A program made the position numbers and the translations under genes. Below, piece by piece: positions 10,964-23,700 of a stretch of DNA of 64,000 nucleotides (positions are counted from its first letter, which is position 1; each line of letters begins with the position of its first letter). Under the pieces are notes generated by a model, which worked only from the letters and a program-made list of their open reading frames with translations, did no database searches and was not told the origin of the DNA. The DNA comes from Steinernema hermaphroditum (taxonomy: Eukaryota; Nematoda; Chromadorea; Rhabditida; Steinernematidae): contig CM059624.1 of the NCBI GenBank assembly GCA_030435675.1, positions 1,326,769 through 1,390,768 of the forward strand, given 5' to 3'.

Positions 10964-11995
10964 TTACATGGGGCCACTAACAGGAACATGCGACTCCATG
11001 CTGTTCGTTACTTCAATAGTGAGCCGATCGCCCTTAAGTTGCACATCTATAGTGGCTCTCTGCCACACATTATGAGGAAAAATAACGCGTAGTCGACCGC
11101 TCTGCTCCATGATCCTGCCATAAGGTTTTCCTTGTATGAATGCAGTCAGTTTTGCGTAGAACTCATCGTCGAAGAACGACCGTATCTCATGCTTCGGAAC
11201 TTCAAAGAAGTTCCTATTGATCCAGGATGTATAAAGTGCTTCGAGCGCTTTGAATGGAAAGATGCTGTTAGACGACACACTCAGGTGTTCAAAATTGGGT
11301 CGCTGGACGAAACGACTGACCGAGTCATCAAGATCATCGAAGGACAAATCCATAGAGGTTATCTTCAGCGTGCGTAAGCGCCTCAAGTCCATTACTCGTT
11401 TGAGAAAGTCAATTGCGTGATTATCCATAGGAGCATTCCATTCAATGTATTGGAAACGGTTCTGAAGATGTTGGACAAAATCAGGAGAAGCTCGCGAGAT
11501 TTTGATTGAGTTACAAAGATACTTCACTAACTTCTTCTTCACCGGAAAACAGATGTTTGCTTTGCGAATTTGCTTTGAAATCCGGTCAACCGTAATTTGT
11601 TTCCCAATCAAATTGCGTTTATCGTCGACAGACCATTCTATTATCTTGGGGGCACCTACATATTGCGAAATTGTAGTTGAGCTTTGAACAGGATTATAGG
11701 TACAGGCGGAGAATGTCCTGGCTACAGCACCCCATGGACCGTCGAATGTCAGAAATATACCAAAATTTCCAAAGGTTCCGTTAAAGACACTTTTAGTGTG
11801 ACCGTCTTCCGGGGCATACCCGTACATGTCGGGACGCCGTCGAGACGAGCCGCTATCAGTTAGTTTACAAATGTCATCGTAGATGTCCGAAAACAAGTGG
11901 AATATCTCGTGGACAATGTCCGTTGGCAGACGTGCGAAGTCGTTTGGGAGAACTGCAAGCGATGGAGGAAGCTTTGTCCTCTTTCGGGGAGGCAT
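10964..11995 (-). CDS. F-box domain protein
   Basis: A single exon of 343 aa, with the ATG chosen at 11995; the open frame extends a few codons upstream but without an ATG. Near the N-terminus the motif FARLPTDIVHEIFHLF is a good F-box start (LPxDIVxEI). The remaining 270 residues show no classical repeats. The C-terminal half includes a W-containing, substrate-domain-like segment (RRLRTLKITSMDLSFDDLDD). It belongs to a different subfamily from members A, B and C: its length differs and it lacks their FWPNYV and HKSG blocks. The likely role is a substrate adaptor of an SCF E3 ligase, inferred from the F-box alone. Confidence 0.68.
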   Translation of the reverse strand: MPPRKRTKLPPSLAVLPNDFARLPTDIVHEIFHLFSDIYDDICKLTDSGSSRRRPDMYGYAPEDGHTKSVFNGTFGNFGIFLTFDGPWGAVARTFSACTYNPVQSSTTISQYVGAPKIIEWSVDDKRNLIGKQITVDRISKQIRKANICFPVKKKLVKYLCNSIKISRASPDFVQHLQNRFQYIEWNAPMDNHAIDFLKRVMDLRRLRTLKITSMDLSFDDLDDSVSRFVQRPNFEHLSVSSNSIFPFKALEALYTSWINRNFFEVPKHEIRSFFDDEFYAKLTAFIQGKPYGRIMEQSGRLRVIFPHNVWQRATIDVQLKGDRLTIEVTNSMESHVPVSGPM

Positions 11996-12016
11996 TGGAA
12001 CGGGAAGTAGGACCAC

Positions 12017-13139
12017 GACAGGAGAACACCGATGTGAAACAGTGACTGTTCTTTTGCATTTGCGATATTTCAGATGTGTAAACTTCGCGCATTAACAGCC
12101 AAATCAACGCACGATTCTTTTCATTAAAATTCAAAAATTGACATACGAATCTTTACAAACAGAACTGTCACTGTTGAAAGAAAGTTTGGATGCAATAAAG
12201 CCTGTCAAACCTGGTGATAAGTTGTTTACTTTGGATTCGACAGCCAAACTCTGTATATCTTACGTAGTTATAGCCCACTCAGGATCGCTTCATATATCGG
12301 GGACAACTGTGACTGTTTGCGAGGGACAGTGCGAAGAGCGTGCAGCTGATCACACCGTTTTGGCTCGCTTCAGAATTCTGATTTCCGGGCCGGCTTGGCT
12401 CAGGTGGCTTGAACGGCATAAGTCCGGACGTCAAAGCAATCGTTCGGGTGTTCGAGGCGAATGCTGTGAAGAGAGTGCAGAGGGCATTTGGTAAAATGGA
12501 AAGGGTCCTTGCAAACAGTCCCAGTTGGATCCTGTTAGAGTGCGGACAATCAAAGACACATGGAACGGGAAGTTGGAATGCAAATGATAAAAAATCTACA
12601 CAGAGCTTAGGATAGCTTCGATAGCGCCAATGTTATGTTCTTGATTAAAGCCACTTGTTAGAATGCTGGCGAGAACTAATGATGACCTCAAACTTGGGCA
12701 ATCGCTTATATATGAATGGTTTAAGATCGCTGAGAAACTATTCTCTCAAAGCGTTGATAACGTTTGCGGTCCACAGTTCTCTTTGCGCGGAAGAGGCAAA
12801 TGGATGGAATAAGTTTGGATGCAGCGATGGCAGATAAAGCACAGTGAGAACAAAACGCGCCGCAATACAAGGCGAAGGGCGACGGCGGTGCGATCGGCTG
12901 CCCTCTCGGGTGTGTGAATGGTGAGGAGTTGGCGATCGCTTGTAAACGTTCGAACTTCTTCGCGCGACGGGGCCAGTCGTCGCTGACAGATTTGGGCGCG
13001 TCTTTGAATCGCGCCGAAAAAGGGTGATGGCGACGCGAGCTGATCGGGGGGAAGATGTACTTGTTGTTCGCCCACAGTCTTTTGCGTTTCAACTTTTATA
13101 CTCGGCAGTAAATCGTGTTTTTCTCATTTCAGGAGACCT
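12017..13139. other. Intergenic: interspersed repeat, then GC-rich promoter-like patch
   Basis: The first part carries an interspersed repeat copy (about 12275-12545). From 12840 to 13080 the sequence becomes CG-dense (cgccg, gcgcg and cgacgg steps) and ends at a splice acceptor (catttcag at about 13124-13131), nine bases before the kinase ATG. The kinase mRNA therefore probably has a 5' UTR exon or a trans-spliced leader joined here. The GC-rich patch is a plausible promoter. Confidence 0.4.
12275..12545. repeat. Interspersed repeat copy (family R-A)
   Basis: It shares a perfect 19-nt core, GGCATAAGTCCGGACGTCA, at 12415-12433 with 30993-31011. Weaker similarity extends on both sides (gaagag-g, tttcc/gtcccagttgg). 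The left end gatcgcttcatat..ggggacaac matches 32.13 kb. I see no ORF or terminal repeats, so the class is undetermined. Confidence 0.6.
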
Positions 13140-14778
13140 ATGGAGCCTCCGCCTCAATTCAGGGATCTGCGCATTGCCGGCCTTTATGTAGTCGGGCGCC
13201 GAATTGGCTCGGGCTCTTTCGGTGTTGTCCATCGAGGTGAAAATGTGAAGACGGAAGAGGAGGTGGCCATAAAACTGGAGTGCATGACAACAGTTCCTTC
13301 GCTATTGCACAAGGAGTTCAAATTTTACAGAACTATGGTTTGCGGCGTCGGCATACCACAGATCAAGTACTATGGCCAGGCAGTCGGCTACAACGTGATG
13401 GTCATGGATTTGCTGGGACAGTCGCTGGAAGACCTCTTCAGCTTGTGCGGCCGACGTTTTTCCATGAAGACCGTACTCATGCTGGCGGATCAGATGATCG
13501 AACGTGCCGAGTACATTCACAGCAAGAACATCATCCATCGCGACATCAAACCCAACAACTTCGCTATGGGAGTCGGTCGTCATTGGAACAGACTTTTCCT
13601 TTTTGATTTCGGATTGGCAAAGGAGTTCCGGGACCCGAATACTGGGAAGCATATCGACTACCGCGATGGAAAACCTCTAGCTGGGACCGCTCGATACGCC
13701 TCAATCAACGCGCACAACGGTTGGTTTCTGTCATGTATGAAGTATGAAGGGGCTGGAAATGGATATTCTAAATGTGTATGTGCTCGAATATATGCTGAAT
13801 ATATGCGCTCATAGCTCATAAATATGTTCACTATAAATCGTTGTGAACTTGTTTCATCTTACCATAAGCAGTGAATATTGACGATGTCACAAAGTCCTCA
13901 CTTTAGAAAGATGGCTAGTCTTAGTTTTAGAGCTGATAGCAGCGCCTAAAAATGCCCAAGAAGCCATTCAGGAATTCAAATCCTGACCAGCCCGTTTTTC
14001 CTGATTGGTATCACGTATGGACGCCCCCGGAAGTGATTTCCTTCTATCTAGAGTCCCTTTTTTGGACCCTTTTTGGGTGAGCTTTTTTATACAAGATGCC
14101 AAAAAATCGTTCTATGGACAACAAGTCCAAAGCCAAAAGACATCATGGCAAATTTCTGGCTCTAAGACCGTTCGCTAGGACAGCAGGACAATAGATTAGT
14201 TGTTCTTATTCTCGTCCGAATGCTAGCTACATGGAATGCGCTGTGTTGATGCCCGCTTGCTTGGCCTTATTTTTCCTAGTTTTCACTCCTTTTTTCGACC
14301 TCTCTCTGTTTGAGTTCAAAATCATGATTACTGCAGTGGCTGATCAAAATTATTAAGGAATAGAGCAAAGTTGCCGCGATGATATGGAGGCTATTGGCTA
14401 CGTCATTATGTACTTCCTGCGCGGGCAGCTGCCTTGGCAAGGCCTGGCGGCGACGAACAATCAGCAAAAATGCGAAAAGATTGCCGAGATGAAGAGCGCG
14501 ACCCCTGCCGAAGTGCTTTGCAAGGGTTATCCGAGCGAATTCTTAGCATATGTCAATTATTGTCGCCAACTACCCTTCGACGGGACACCCGACTACTCCT
14601 ATCTTCGGCAGCTCTTCCGCACTCTTTTGCGAAAGTTGAAATACCAAGTAAGATAGAACTGTATCCATGTATTTGCATAAAGGTGATTTAGTATGACTCC
14701 GCCTTCGACTGGACTACATTGAATCAGAAAAGCAATGACTCGGGTATGTCATCTGTTGTGAATCTCAATTCGTTGTAA
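13140..14778 (+). CDS. Casein kinase 1 family Ser/Thr kinase
   Basis: Three exons (13140-13719, 14358-14647 and 14692-14778) give 318 aa. CK1 kinases phosphorylate Ser/Thr in primed or acidic contexts. Visible catalytic elements are the glycine loop [10 protein letters not shown] (about 19-28), VAIK with the ATP-binding Lys45, HRDIKP (133-138), DFG (156-158) and the CK1 signature [11 protein letters not shown]. The exon 2-3 junction rebuilds the family's C-lobe ([23 protein letters not shown], and YDSAFDWT at the end). The protein stops right after the catalytic domain, without the long tail of CK1 delta/epsilon. After HRDIKP it has NNF where most CK1s have DNF or ENF. The CK1 family is strongly expanded in nematodes, often with sperm expression, and this compact form fits that group; that placement is inference. 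Intron 1 is 638 nt, much longer than usual here. An AATAAA lies at 14841. Confidence 0.9.
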
Positions 14779-15742
14779 TCGGATCTCTCTTCTTATCGTC
14801 TCATCTGCTAAAAGGAATTGTGTTTTGTTGGGTAACGTGCAATAAAGATTCTAATTTTCTTTCATCAAATGTGATTCAAAAGTGGAATTTAGGAAATGCT
14901 TGAAGTCAGTCTAAAACAAATAAAAAAGGGTAGTGCTTGTGTGGCTGACAAGGGAACTAGGCGAAGTGATACGCGCCGATCTGGTTGCAATGTGGAGTGG
15001 AATGCATGTATACTCGGCGGTCGTCGGTCTGAGAGGACCGCAAAACATATGAGAGAAGTTGATTGAAAGTAAATAAAAAGGTTGGACCCTAAAGGGTTCG
15101 AATGCGAACTCTAAAAATATTGGCAAATGAGAACACAACCATTCGACCTCAGAGACATCCTTCAAAAGGGCCACTGCGGCCATACTACTGTCGTGAATTT
15201 TTGCATCTTCTTGGCGATGTTTTGGGTACAGCCGTTTGGTTTTTTGGTTCGCGCCGTCGAGTTTATATGTGTCAGACTCCCCATCCTCCATCCGCTCCAG
15301 CATCGATCCATTCAAAGACGGGAATCAAAAAGAACAAAAGCGACTTTTGTTAGCATTTCGATATTACATAACAGTCGACCTGTCCCGTCTACTCTTGATC
15401 AATGGTAATCGACGTGCGACATATCACACCATGCGATTTTTTACACGATTTTATTTCATGAATGCTTTCAACGACACCGTAAATAAGCAAACAGAGGATA
15501 TCACTCCAGTGGATCGCCGTCTTCAACCTCAATATTGTGCCCTCGTGCCGAAGAAAGAAGATACGGAATGATTTTTGTCTTCTGTGTGCTCTGTATGACG
15601 CTGTGCACGGCAAAGCCGTTCATTAAAGAGTATAAACTCGGCAAACCTCGGACGTGAAATGTGTGATTTACACATTGCCGATCTTATCATACTATCTTTT
15701 TTTTCCAATAGATCACAATTCATTTGCAGAAATAATCCCGCG
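14779..15742. other. Intergenic, no gene supported
   Basis: This contains the kinase polyadenylation signal at 14841. Overlapping ORFs at about 14.9-15.6 kb on both strands have no splice-consistent extension or recognisable composition. A pyrimidine-rich acceptor (ttttttttccaatag) ends near 15713, ahead of the next gene, and may mark its trans-splice or 5' UTR splice site. Confidence 0.35.
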
Positions 15743-16693
15743 ATGAGCTCAAATGATCGCGCAATATCGGAAAACGTGTTTTTTCGACTATTATTTTCAA
15801 CCTTCGCTATTTCCTCCGTTCTTGCGTATGTTAGCTTTAAGGAGAATAGTGCAGTTCGTCCCCCCGGTTAGTCGGTTACACCTACTTCTCGCTTTATTAT
15901 ATCATGTGTACCAATTGAAGAATCATCAAGTAGCTTCATCGGAACGTATTTGGAGAGCACCCATGAAGGAAGTAAAAGATTCGACGACATATTTTACAAT
16001 AACATTAAATACAGCAATCCAACGGGTCCCGAGATTTCTGAGGTTTTAAGAAAAGAAATGTCATACTACGCCGATCAACTGGCAACGATTCAAATGTCGC
16101 CTACTGATGTCTATGAGAAGGTTCGTTATCCAAACCTTCACCAATTCTAAAATTGCGAAATCAATTTCAGGCTGTACTCAATCTAGAAGAAGCCCGCCTG
16201 TCCAATGTCGTCTTTGCGATAGAAAAAGCAAAAAATGAAGTGATTGAAGTGGTTAGATCCGAAAGAAGAACATATTTGGAATCGGTTATTATTACATACT
16301 CCAATGACTTCGACCATGTGAATGCAGCTGTTGTACAGCTAAAACTAAAAGAGTTTGACAATAGGCTGACCGATTTGAAGATACCTCTGTCAGGTTAGAT
16401 CCTAACCGAGTCTATCGAAATGCCATAACTATTTAGATGACCTTTGGGTTGATCACACCCCAGGACTAAACTCCACTTGTTTGAGTCCATATCCGACTAC
16501 GGAAGCACTTTTGAAGATGTAACATAAGGCGCTATTCTACAGGATAAGAACATGCATGAAAGAAGGAAAGTACGTGAGCATCATAAGAGATAAGACTTCC
16601 TTGGATGTCATTCTAATGTTCATATTTGCTTTTATCACTTTGTTTATGAGTTACTTTCTTGTATTCATCATTGTATGCTTCTTATCCAGTTGA
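15743..16693 (+). CDS. Membrane-anchored coiled-coil protein, C-terminus uncertain
   Basis: Exons 15743-15866, 15921-16120 and 16171-16393 join in phase. They encode a protein with one N-terminal transmembrane segment (FFRLLFSTFAISSVLAYVSF) and a long charged helical region likely to form a coiled coil (SEVLRKEMSYYADQLATIQM onward). Two endings are possible. One uses exon 16437-16522 and stops after PYPTTEALLKM, giving 210 aa. The other continues to 16693 with a strongly hydrophobic segment (LMFIFAFITLFMSYFLVFII), reached either through a 24-nt gt...ctacag intron (too short for this genome) or an 81-nt intron after a micro-exon. I recognise no family. The gene is convergent with FOS. Confidence 0.58.
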
Positions 16694-17276
16694 AGTAATC
16701 GTAGCAGAGGACAGCAGGATTTTAACCCAATAAAACTGCCACCATGAAATAATCATGGTATTTATGCTGAAACTGGTGATATCTCTACGTTCTGAAAGAG
16801 GTCGGAGTTACATGACTTACACGTCTTTATCTCATGTATCAAAGACCTTACGCCTTGAATGATACCGAATGACGGACATCGTGGTGTGGCGGTCGGTGGC
16901 GCTGCGCTTCACGGGGCATATGGAAGCAGGCAAAACTTCGTAAGGAAAAAGCGACCACCATAATCGCGACTTCTCTTCGTCGACACAGGGCACGAAATCG
17001 TACTGTCGTCAATGCACGCAGGCTTCGAAACGACGAAGAGGCTCAATCCGGAAGCAGCGCTGTGGTGGTGCGAATGACGTACAAAAGCAATCGTTGAAGT
17101 GGCTGGCGGCGCTAACTTCGGGGCGCAAGCGAATCTTCGGCTTTAGTGGCCTGCGAGGGTGAAGTTAGGCGATGCTGCCTCATTCTTTCCAGTGCAGGAA
17201 CTTCATTCAGACGGCCCCAAGGCACCGTAGTCCGCATTTTTTACCCAATTTATACGTAACGGATAAGAATACATAA
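16694..17276. other. Intergenic between convergent genes
   Basis: About 17005-17115 carries a copy of repeat family R-B (aggcttcgaaacgacgaag), which also occurs near 56.5 kb. No coding frame is supportable. Confidence 0.4.
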
Positions 17277-17282
17277 TTTATT
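17277..17282 (-). terminator. Polyadenylation signal of the FOS gene
   Basis: AATAAA on the minus strand, about 485 bases past the FOS stop codon. The intervening sequence is a plausible 3' UTR with a GT-rich run near 17508-17530. Confidence 0.5.
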
Positions 17283-17766
17283 TGACTTTTCACAATATAA
17301 ACAGAACTTCATTTTTTTCCGATTTTTTCATTCGTTCAAGTGACAATGCAAGCGACGATTGATATGGAAGGAACGTTTCCGAAGGGAAGAAAAAAATACA
17401 AAAGAGAAGATAATAACATTACTTTACATTATTGGATACCAATTCACAACGAGGAGGAGAAGCACATCTGGAGGAAGAGGATAAAGCGTCGATTCTGAGA
17501 GCAAGACTGTGTTGTGTGTTTGTGTGTGTACAAAACTGCTAAGTTCGGTATTGGGACACGGTAATATCACATATGCGAAGGACAAATAGATAAGAAGAAA
17601 GGCGAAATGTACATATAGAGAAGAGATGAAGAAACGAAATGCAAAACAAACAAAAGCTTAGAAATCGGAGCGTTCTCTCTGCATTACCGGTACGACACTA
17701 GACGTAGAGACAGATGACGGTAGGGATACTGTAGGCACTATGTGGTTGGTTGATGGTAGTGGTGTT

Positions 17767-20700
17767 CTACAGCGAGCGCAGCTCGTTGTCGCCCAGGGGT
17801 GTCGGCGTGCCCAGCGAGCATACAGGGAGGGCGGGCTGCGCGGAAACGGGCGTCAGGCCGGTGTCCGTGTAGAGGAATGGATAGGTGCCGTCTGAAATGA
17901 GGAGAAATAAGTTATATAAATGGTCAATTTGGCTTGGTTTTCATCGGAATTTTATCAATATCATGGTAGAGGTATAAGGCATCTCATCACTAAGCCAGCT
18001 GCATATGGTTGTATTGCAAAGAAATAGCTGCTTTTCGGAAGCTAGAACCTTAAGTTTTCATGGCACAAGGTGCAAAGGAATGTCTGATGGAATTTACATC
18101 TTTTTTCAGACATCTACGTCCTTGTGTCCAAAACTCGGTCATGCCCAAGGTGAATTTTTTAATCTTCAAAACAGCCGAAATTTCAGTCTTTTCTAGGTTC
18201 CTTTTGAGCATTTATTGGGCTTTACTTTTTGGGATTACCGAAATTCGTTCAACCTTCAACCTATTCATTGAAATTTCAAACAATTTTTTAAATTTCGAAG
18301 TAAAATTGGGACTGAAGCCAGATTTTTCATTCTGAGTATGCCAGCTTGGACCCGGTTCAATCCTGAATGAACCGGAATCAGTCAGAAGTTCAGGGGTTCG
18401 GATCAGACAGGAGTAAAATAAAGTCTACTCTCGGAAGTCTCGATCTCATCTCATCGAAATTTGGTCTCGGTTAGCTTGGCTCAGATTCAGTCATTTTTTT
18501 CGGAACATTCGGAAATCTAAAGACATTCCGCTTCCGCATTCCAATTTGTACGACACGCATAACCAAAAGAACAACAGAATCGTTATCCGCTCATATTCAC
18601 ATTTACACCACTAACCACAAAACATCAAATCGTGCTAGTCCATTTGTGTGTGTGCATTGACAGAAAAGAGTCACGGGAAATTGCGTCATAGCCGACAGAT
18701 AAAGATCTCAACCACAAGACAACACTCACCAGTCATGAGCCCCGACGGGGTCGTGATCGACGGCATGCCTGACCACTTACTCTCGTCGTACTGACTGTCA
18801 CCGCAGGTTGTCGGCCCGCCGATAGCCAGCGTGTCCGGTCGCTGGAGATCGCTGTTTCCGCTGGGCGCGTTCACTTGAGTCAGCGTCGGCTCCGGGTTTC
18901 CAGCTATTCTCGTCTGCGGCGGCTGATTCTGGTTCTGGATTTTTGGCATCTTGTTGAGTGGCGGGGGAAGCACTAAAAAGGAGACGTAACTCAGCTAGCC
19001 TACACCATGGACTTACTCGAACTGACAGAGCTACCATTCGATGCCGGATTATAGTCAGATTCGACCTCTGACACGAAGTCATTTTTTAGGAAAAAAATTG
19101 ATATAAATGGGGCTTACCTGATTTGATCGATGCCAGCGGGACGGTGTAGATGTTCTGATCGGGATGCGGTCTCTTCGTACCGAGAGGTTGGCTGGACGAC
19201 GATTGAGGTCGGCTATTCGATGAGACGGTGGAGGTGGGAACGGAGTAGGACGAGAGCGACGTCGAGGTAACCGAGGTAACCGTGTTGGGAATCTTGCAGC
19301 CATGATTGCTCAACTCGCGGACAAGGATGTCGCGTTCAGCTTTCAGCTGCTCGATGAGCATCTCGCTTTGGGCATTTCGCGTCTTCAGCTGATCGACTTC
19401 CTGGAAATCAACTGGATGAGATAGATAGCACATATCTCTAAAAGCTGGCCACAGTACTCCAAGAGTTCAATAGCTTTTTTGAGGTCAATGCTGATCAACT
19501 TCATGGAGCCAATAGACTCAGATAAGCATCAACGCTGAGAGTAGATCAAAATCGATCGTTCTCCACCGCAACCGATTCAATTCCCTCCCTGACTCATCAA
19601 AACATTACACTTTTTCTCATCGCTGACCTCCCTAATTGTCTGCCTCTGCAAGCGTGGCCGTATCCGGCATTTCAAAGCACCGTCTGTGCATGCCATTTCC
19701 ATAATGTCTTCGACCTCCCGACACCCTCTCCGAATCCTCGGCCTTTACTCCCTCGCTGACGCCGTGGCGCCACCGCCGCACGCAAACAGTCTCGCCCTCT
19801 CGGCTCCACATTAGTCATGCGCCCAAATCGAAAATGCAAGCATTTCCATTCTCATACACACAAGACACAGCCGTCTACAGTACCCTTCATCGTACGACAC
19901 TGACATTTCGAACTTTTCGCCGTTGCGTTGTACAATCCATGAAGACAACTTACATGTTGGAGGGTGGTCATCAAGTCGAGCCGTCGCTGACGGCATCTCG
20001 CGGCGGCCTCCTTGTTCCTCTGTCGGCGTTTGTCTCTCTTCTCGCGGTCGTCCTCGGTCAGACCGGATTCCTGTAACTAAAATCACGGATTACGGTAATA
20101 GAAAAGCGTGGCTGCGCCCATTGAACGAGATGTTCCCATTTTAAGAAATGCAAATGCGAGCGACGGGCAAAGGTGCCGCCGCGGGAAAAAGCGCGAGTGG
20201 AGTGGAGCAAAAAGTTGTCGAAAGGTTGTGCGACACCGAGCGGTGCCATTTGCATAATTAAAACAATGCGACATTCTGGCGACGTTGGGGGCAGTTGCAA
20301 CAGGCGGGAGTCACAAAAATTATCGATCTTATGGCCGATACAAAGGAGGTGATTAGTCGAATGGTCTTTCGATCGGGTATCATGGTAATAATTTTGATAA
20401 CAGTAACATATAAATTCACTGTTTTGTTGAGGAAATATTATCAGCATTAGTATCCACGACGATTGAATTGTGTCGATTAAGTCCAACTAGACCGCTTAAG
20501 GGGTTGGATCTGGACGACATTATAGTCGAATCTTCGGTCAGTCAAACAATATAATGGCAATACTTTACTAACAGTGAAACGATACAAAAATGAATTTTGG
20601 TGAAACTCAAAACAGAACCTTAGGAATATGGAAAAGAGTCAAACTTTGTCGTGGCAGGGACGATCCTATCGTTCGGAGTCGTGTGATATGGTAGCAATCT

Positions 20701-23700
20701 GGACGACCAAAAGGTCAGCTAAGAGTCTTAGTCTTTACTCCTTAAAGGTAAGTCACATGGATGACCAAAAGGTGGATCTTAATGTCAGCTGAGATGCGCG
20801 ACTATAGCAATTTCGTTAATTCCACACAGAACAAAATCATGCTGAAAAATCAATCCGTCTTCAAGAGCCTAGCCGATGGTTCCCTCAAACTTGACATATG
20901 CTGTTGATGAACATGACTCATTTCGGGCTTGCTACCTTTGTGGGTCCCCTCTCTCATAAGATTAGAAGTTAGAAAAATCGACGAGTTTGAAAAGGATGCA
21001 CATATCGCGCTGCTCTAAGCGATGATCCATCCAAATATCTAATTTTAACGAACAAAAAGTGAGACTTTTACGATGTGTAAACAGTAGAATATGGGTCGAC
21101 AGGGTGCTAAAGGTGTTTCGGTACAGTAACCGGAAGTGGAACTCTCTATGAGCGGTTCAGCTCTGTGATTAAAGTGTCATAGATTTCCGAGGTACAACTA
21201 CACCAAAGTTTGGACGTAAAAAAATGACACATTCCATATTAGACATCATGGCTACAGTAATCCTTATGAATCAGAATAAGGGAGAAATTTTAAAATCTCT
21301 GTAGAATCACTATAGAGAACAGAACCATGAGTCGATGACCTCATCCACCCATCTCCACACAATCACCATCTTCTACAGTCATCAGTGGTGAGCCATCAGA
21401 AGGCGAACGTCTTGTGACGTGTCCAGCGGCCAAGATTCATACGCACTTATTCAATATTGCTTTCTGCTGACGCGTAAACGTCGTCGTCACCCTCTCCGTC
21501 GTCGTGGTCGGTAGAATCATCACCAGCACCACCACCAGCACCACCGTCGAGAGTCATAATTGTTGTGCCTTGTGTCATTCCGGCAAACGGCCGACGCTCT
21601 TAGCCATCTGCTCCTTCATTCTTCTGATTCGTCTTCGACGGTGCTGTTGTGCTCCGAGGGGAGGTGGTCACAGTGAAAGTTGGAGATGGATGGGTAGGTA
21701 GTAGGACAAGAATTTGGATGATTATTATATGGTTTTCTAGGATTATGGTATCTTTCGGAAGCGATCTATCTATGGCCGAAGTCGATGGAAAGGTTGGTTC
21801 TTATTTGGGCTATTTCTGGGTACTGTACTTCTAAACGGTTCAACCCAAAATAAATGATTTTATGATAGTTAGGACTGGCCGAAATTCCAATTCATGGGAT
21901 TCACTTTCGGATCTTTTAGTGGCGGTTGATTGAAGGACTACGGTACCCACGACTGTCCCGCTCTTTGAACTTCGATATTTATAAAAGCTGCCCCAAAAAA
22001 CTTACATAGTCCTCATATTCCTTGGGCCGTCGGCCTCCTCCACTCCTTTTTGCCGATCCTGATCCGGGCCGTGGCGTACCAGCGCCACTTCCATATCCGT
22101 CCCTTCGGATCGACGCGTTCCCATAGTGAACGGCGCCGTTGCTGGCGCCAACATTCTGTCCAGGCATGCCAAATTGGTGTTGCGGAGCCGTTGCGTACGG
22201 ATTGGGGCCTCCGTTCGGAGTGAGCGGATTCAGGCTTCGAGTGAGCGGGTTGGCGAAGTTGGAAAAGTAGAGTGCGGGGTTGACGTCCGCAGAGCACGAC
22301 GCGGACGATGAGGGGTCCGTGTGGAGCTGCAATAGGAGGTGATAAGTGGATAGAATGGGTGATATGGGTGACTATTGAAGATTTGTCAGTGCTTTGCTTA
22401 TCAAAAGGTCGTTCTTGGAAGTCTGGTTGTTGTTTTAGTCATTAAAATCGAAGTTGTGATCGTAAAATCTGAGTCATCCATCATATAACTTCCGACCCAA
22501 ATTCGCTCATCTCAAAAGTGGAGCTTTATACTGATCCATTTAGATAAAACCTCCCTCCATTTGGTCCTTTTAACTCACGTTTTTATACGCAAAAGCAGGC
22601 CACTTATAGTAGTCAACGTACGGTACGTGTAAACGCATCACCCCCTTATGTAAACTACATGAAAACTGACCACATCGGCCGTAGCCGTAAACGCCCAAGT
22701 AGGACTCCAGAACATATTGAAGTCCGGACAAAGCCCATACGGATTGGTATAGGGCGGTATGAGGGTGGTCGGCGTGGACGGCTCCGAAACGCCATAGGAA
22801 GAAGCGCCGGCGGCGGCTACGGTAGCCGGACCGGACACCGAATTATAGGTTTGATAGAGGGCCGTCGGCGCGGAAGCGACAGATGCCGGCGATTCTGGCG
22901 GAGGCATCTGATTCATGCCCGCTCGCACAGCGCTCTACCGTAACCTGCGCCACTCAGCCAGCGAAGAACAATGGGGGCCGCAACGGTCGTCGCCGACGTC
23001 GAGGCAGCGCGAATGAGTCAAACGGCGGTGGCGGTCTTGTGTGCACGCGCACGCGCGAGATGCAACGCTGGCCCAGCCGACGGCGGTGCCCGCCTACAGT
23101 TCCACCAACTCTTCTCCTTCTTCTCCGGGCTCCTCGAGCAACGACGACGGCGGCGGGCAAACCGTTGACCCACCGCCGAAAGGGGAAAAGCTTTGTTTGC
23201 CTGATTGGCGGCCGATCCATGCACACGCACGCGTGCGTCTTAAGGACGTCGTTGTATCGTATCGAGGCGCACAAGAAGAAGAAGATGTTTGTGTTGCAAT
23301 GTGTGAAAGTGGAAGCGGAGGGAACGCATCGTATATGGGCCTGGAAGGGGTGGAAGAAAGCGAGCGAACGCCAGAGAACAGGTGGTTTTTGTGGCACAGA
23401 AGGCGTTGTTTTGAGTGGAGCTGCGATCAGGACAGGGCTAAGACCGAAGTCCACATTATGCAAATTTCGAGAAACCTCAATTATTATCAAAAAAAAGCTT
23501 CACAAAGATAAACTCTTGTTAAGTGGGATAAACTTAGGGCTGCCATTGCTTATGGCAACTTGAAGCTTGTCTACAGAAAGGTAAATACAGAAAATCAGCT
23601 GCTGTTATTGTGACTTTTACTCGGATTGCTCATCAGAGTATATGCTTGCTGTTAAGCTAAAAAAAAACCTTGCCATCGGCTGATAATTCAATCATTTCGG

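Noticed and set aside
22954..23563. Overlapping ORFs of 156-226 codons on both strands
   Set aside because: Arg/Gly/Pro-rich products of a CpG-dense block; explained by base composition and better read as a promoter.
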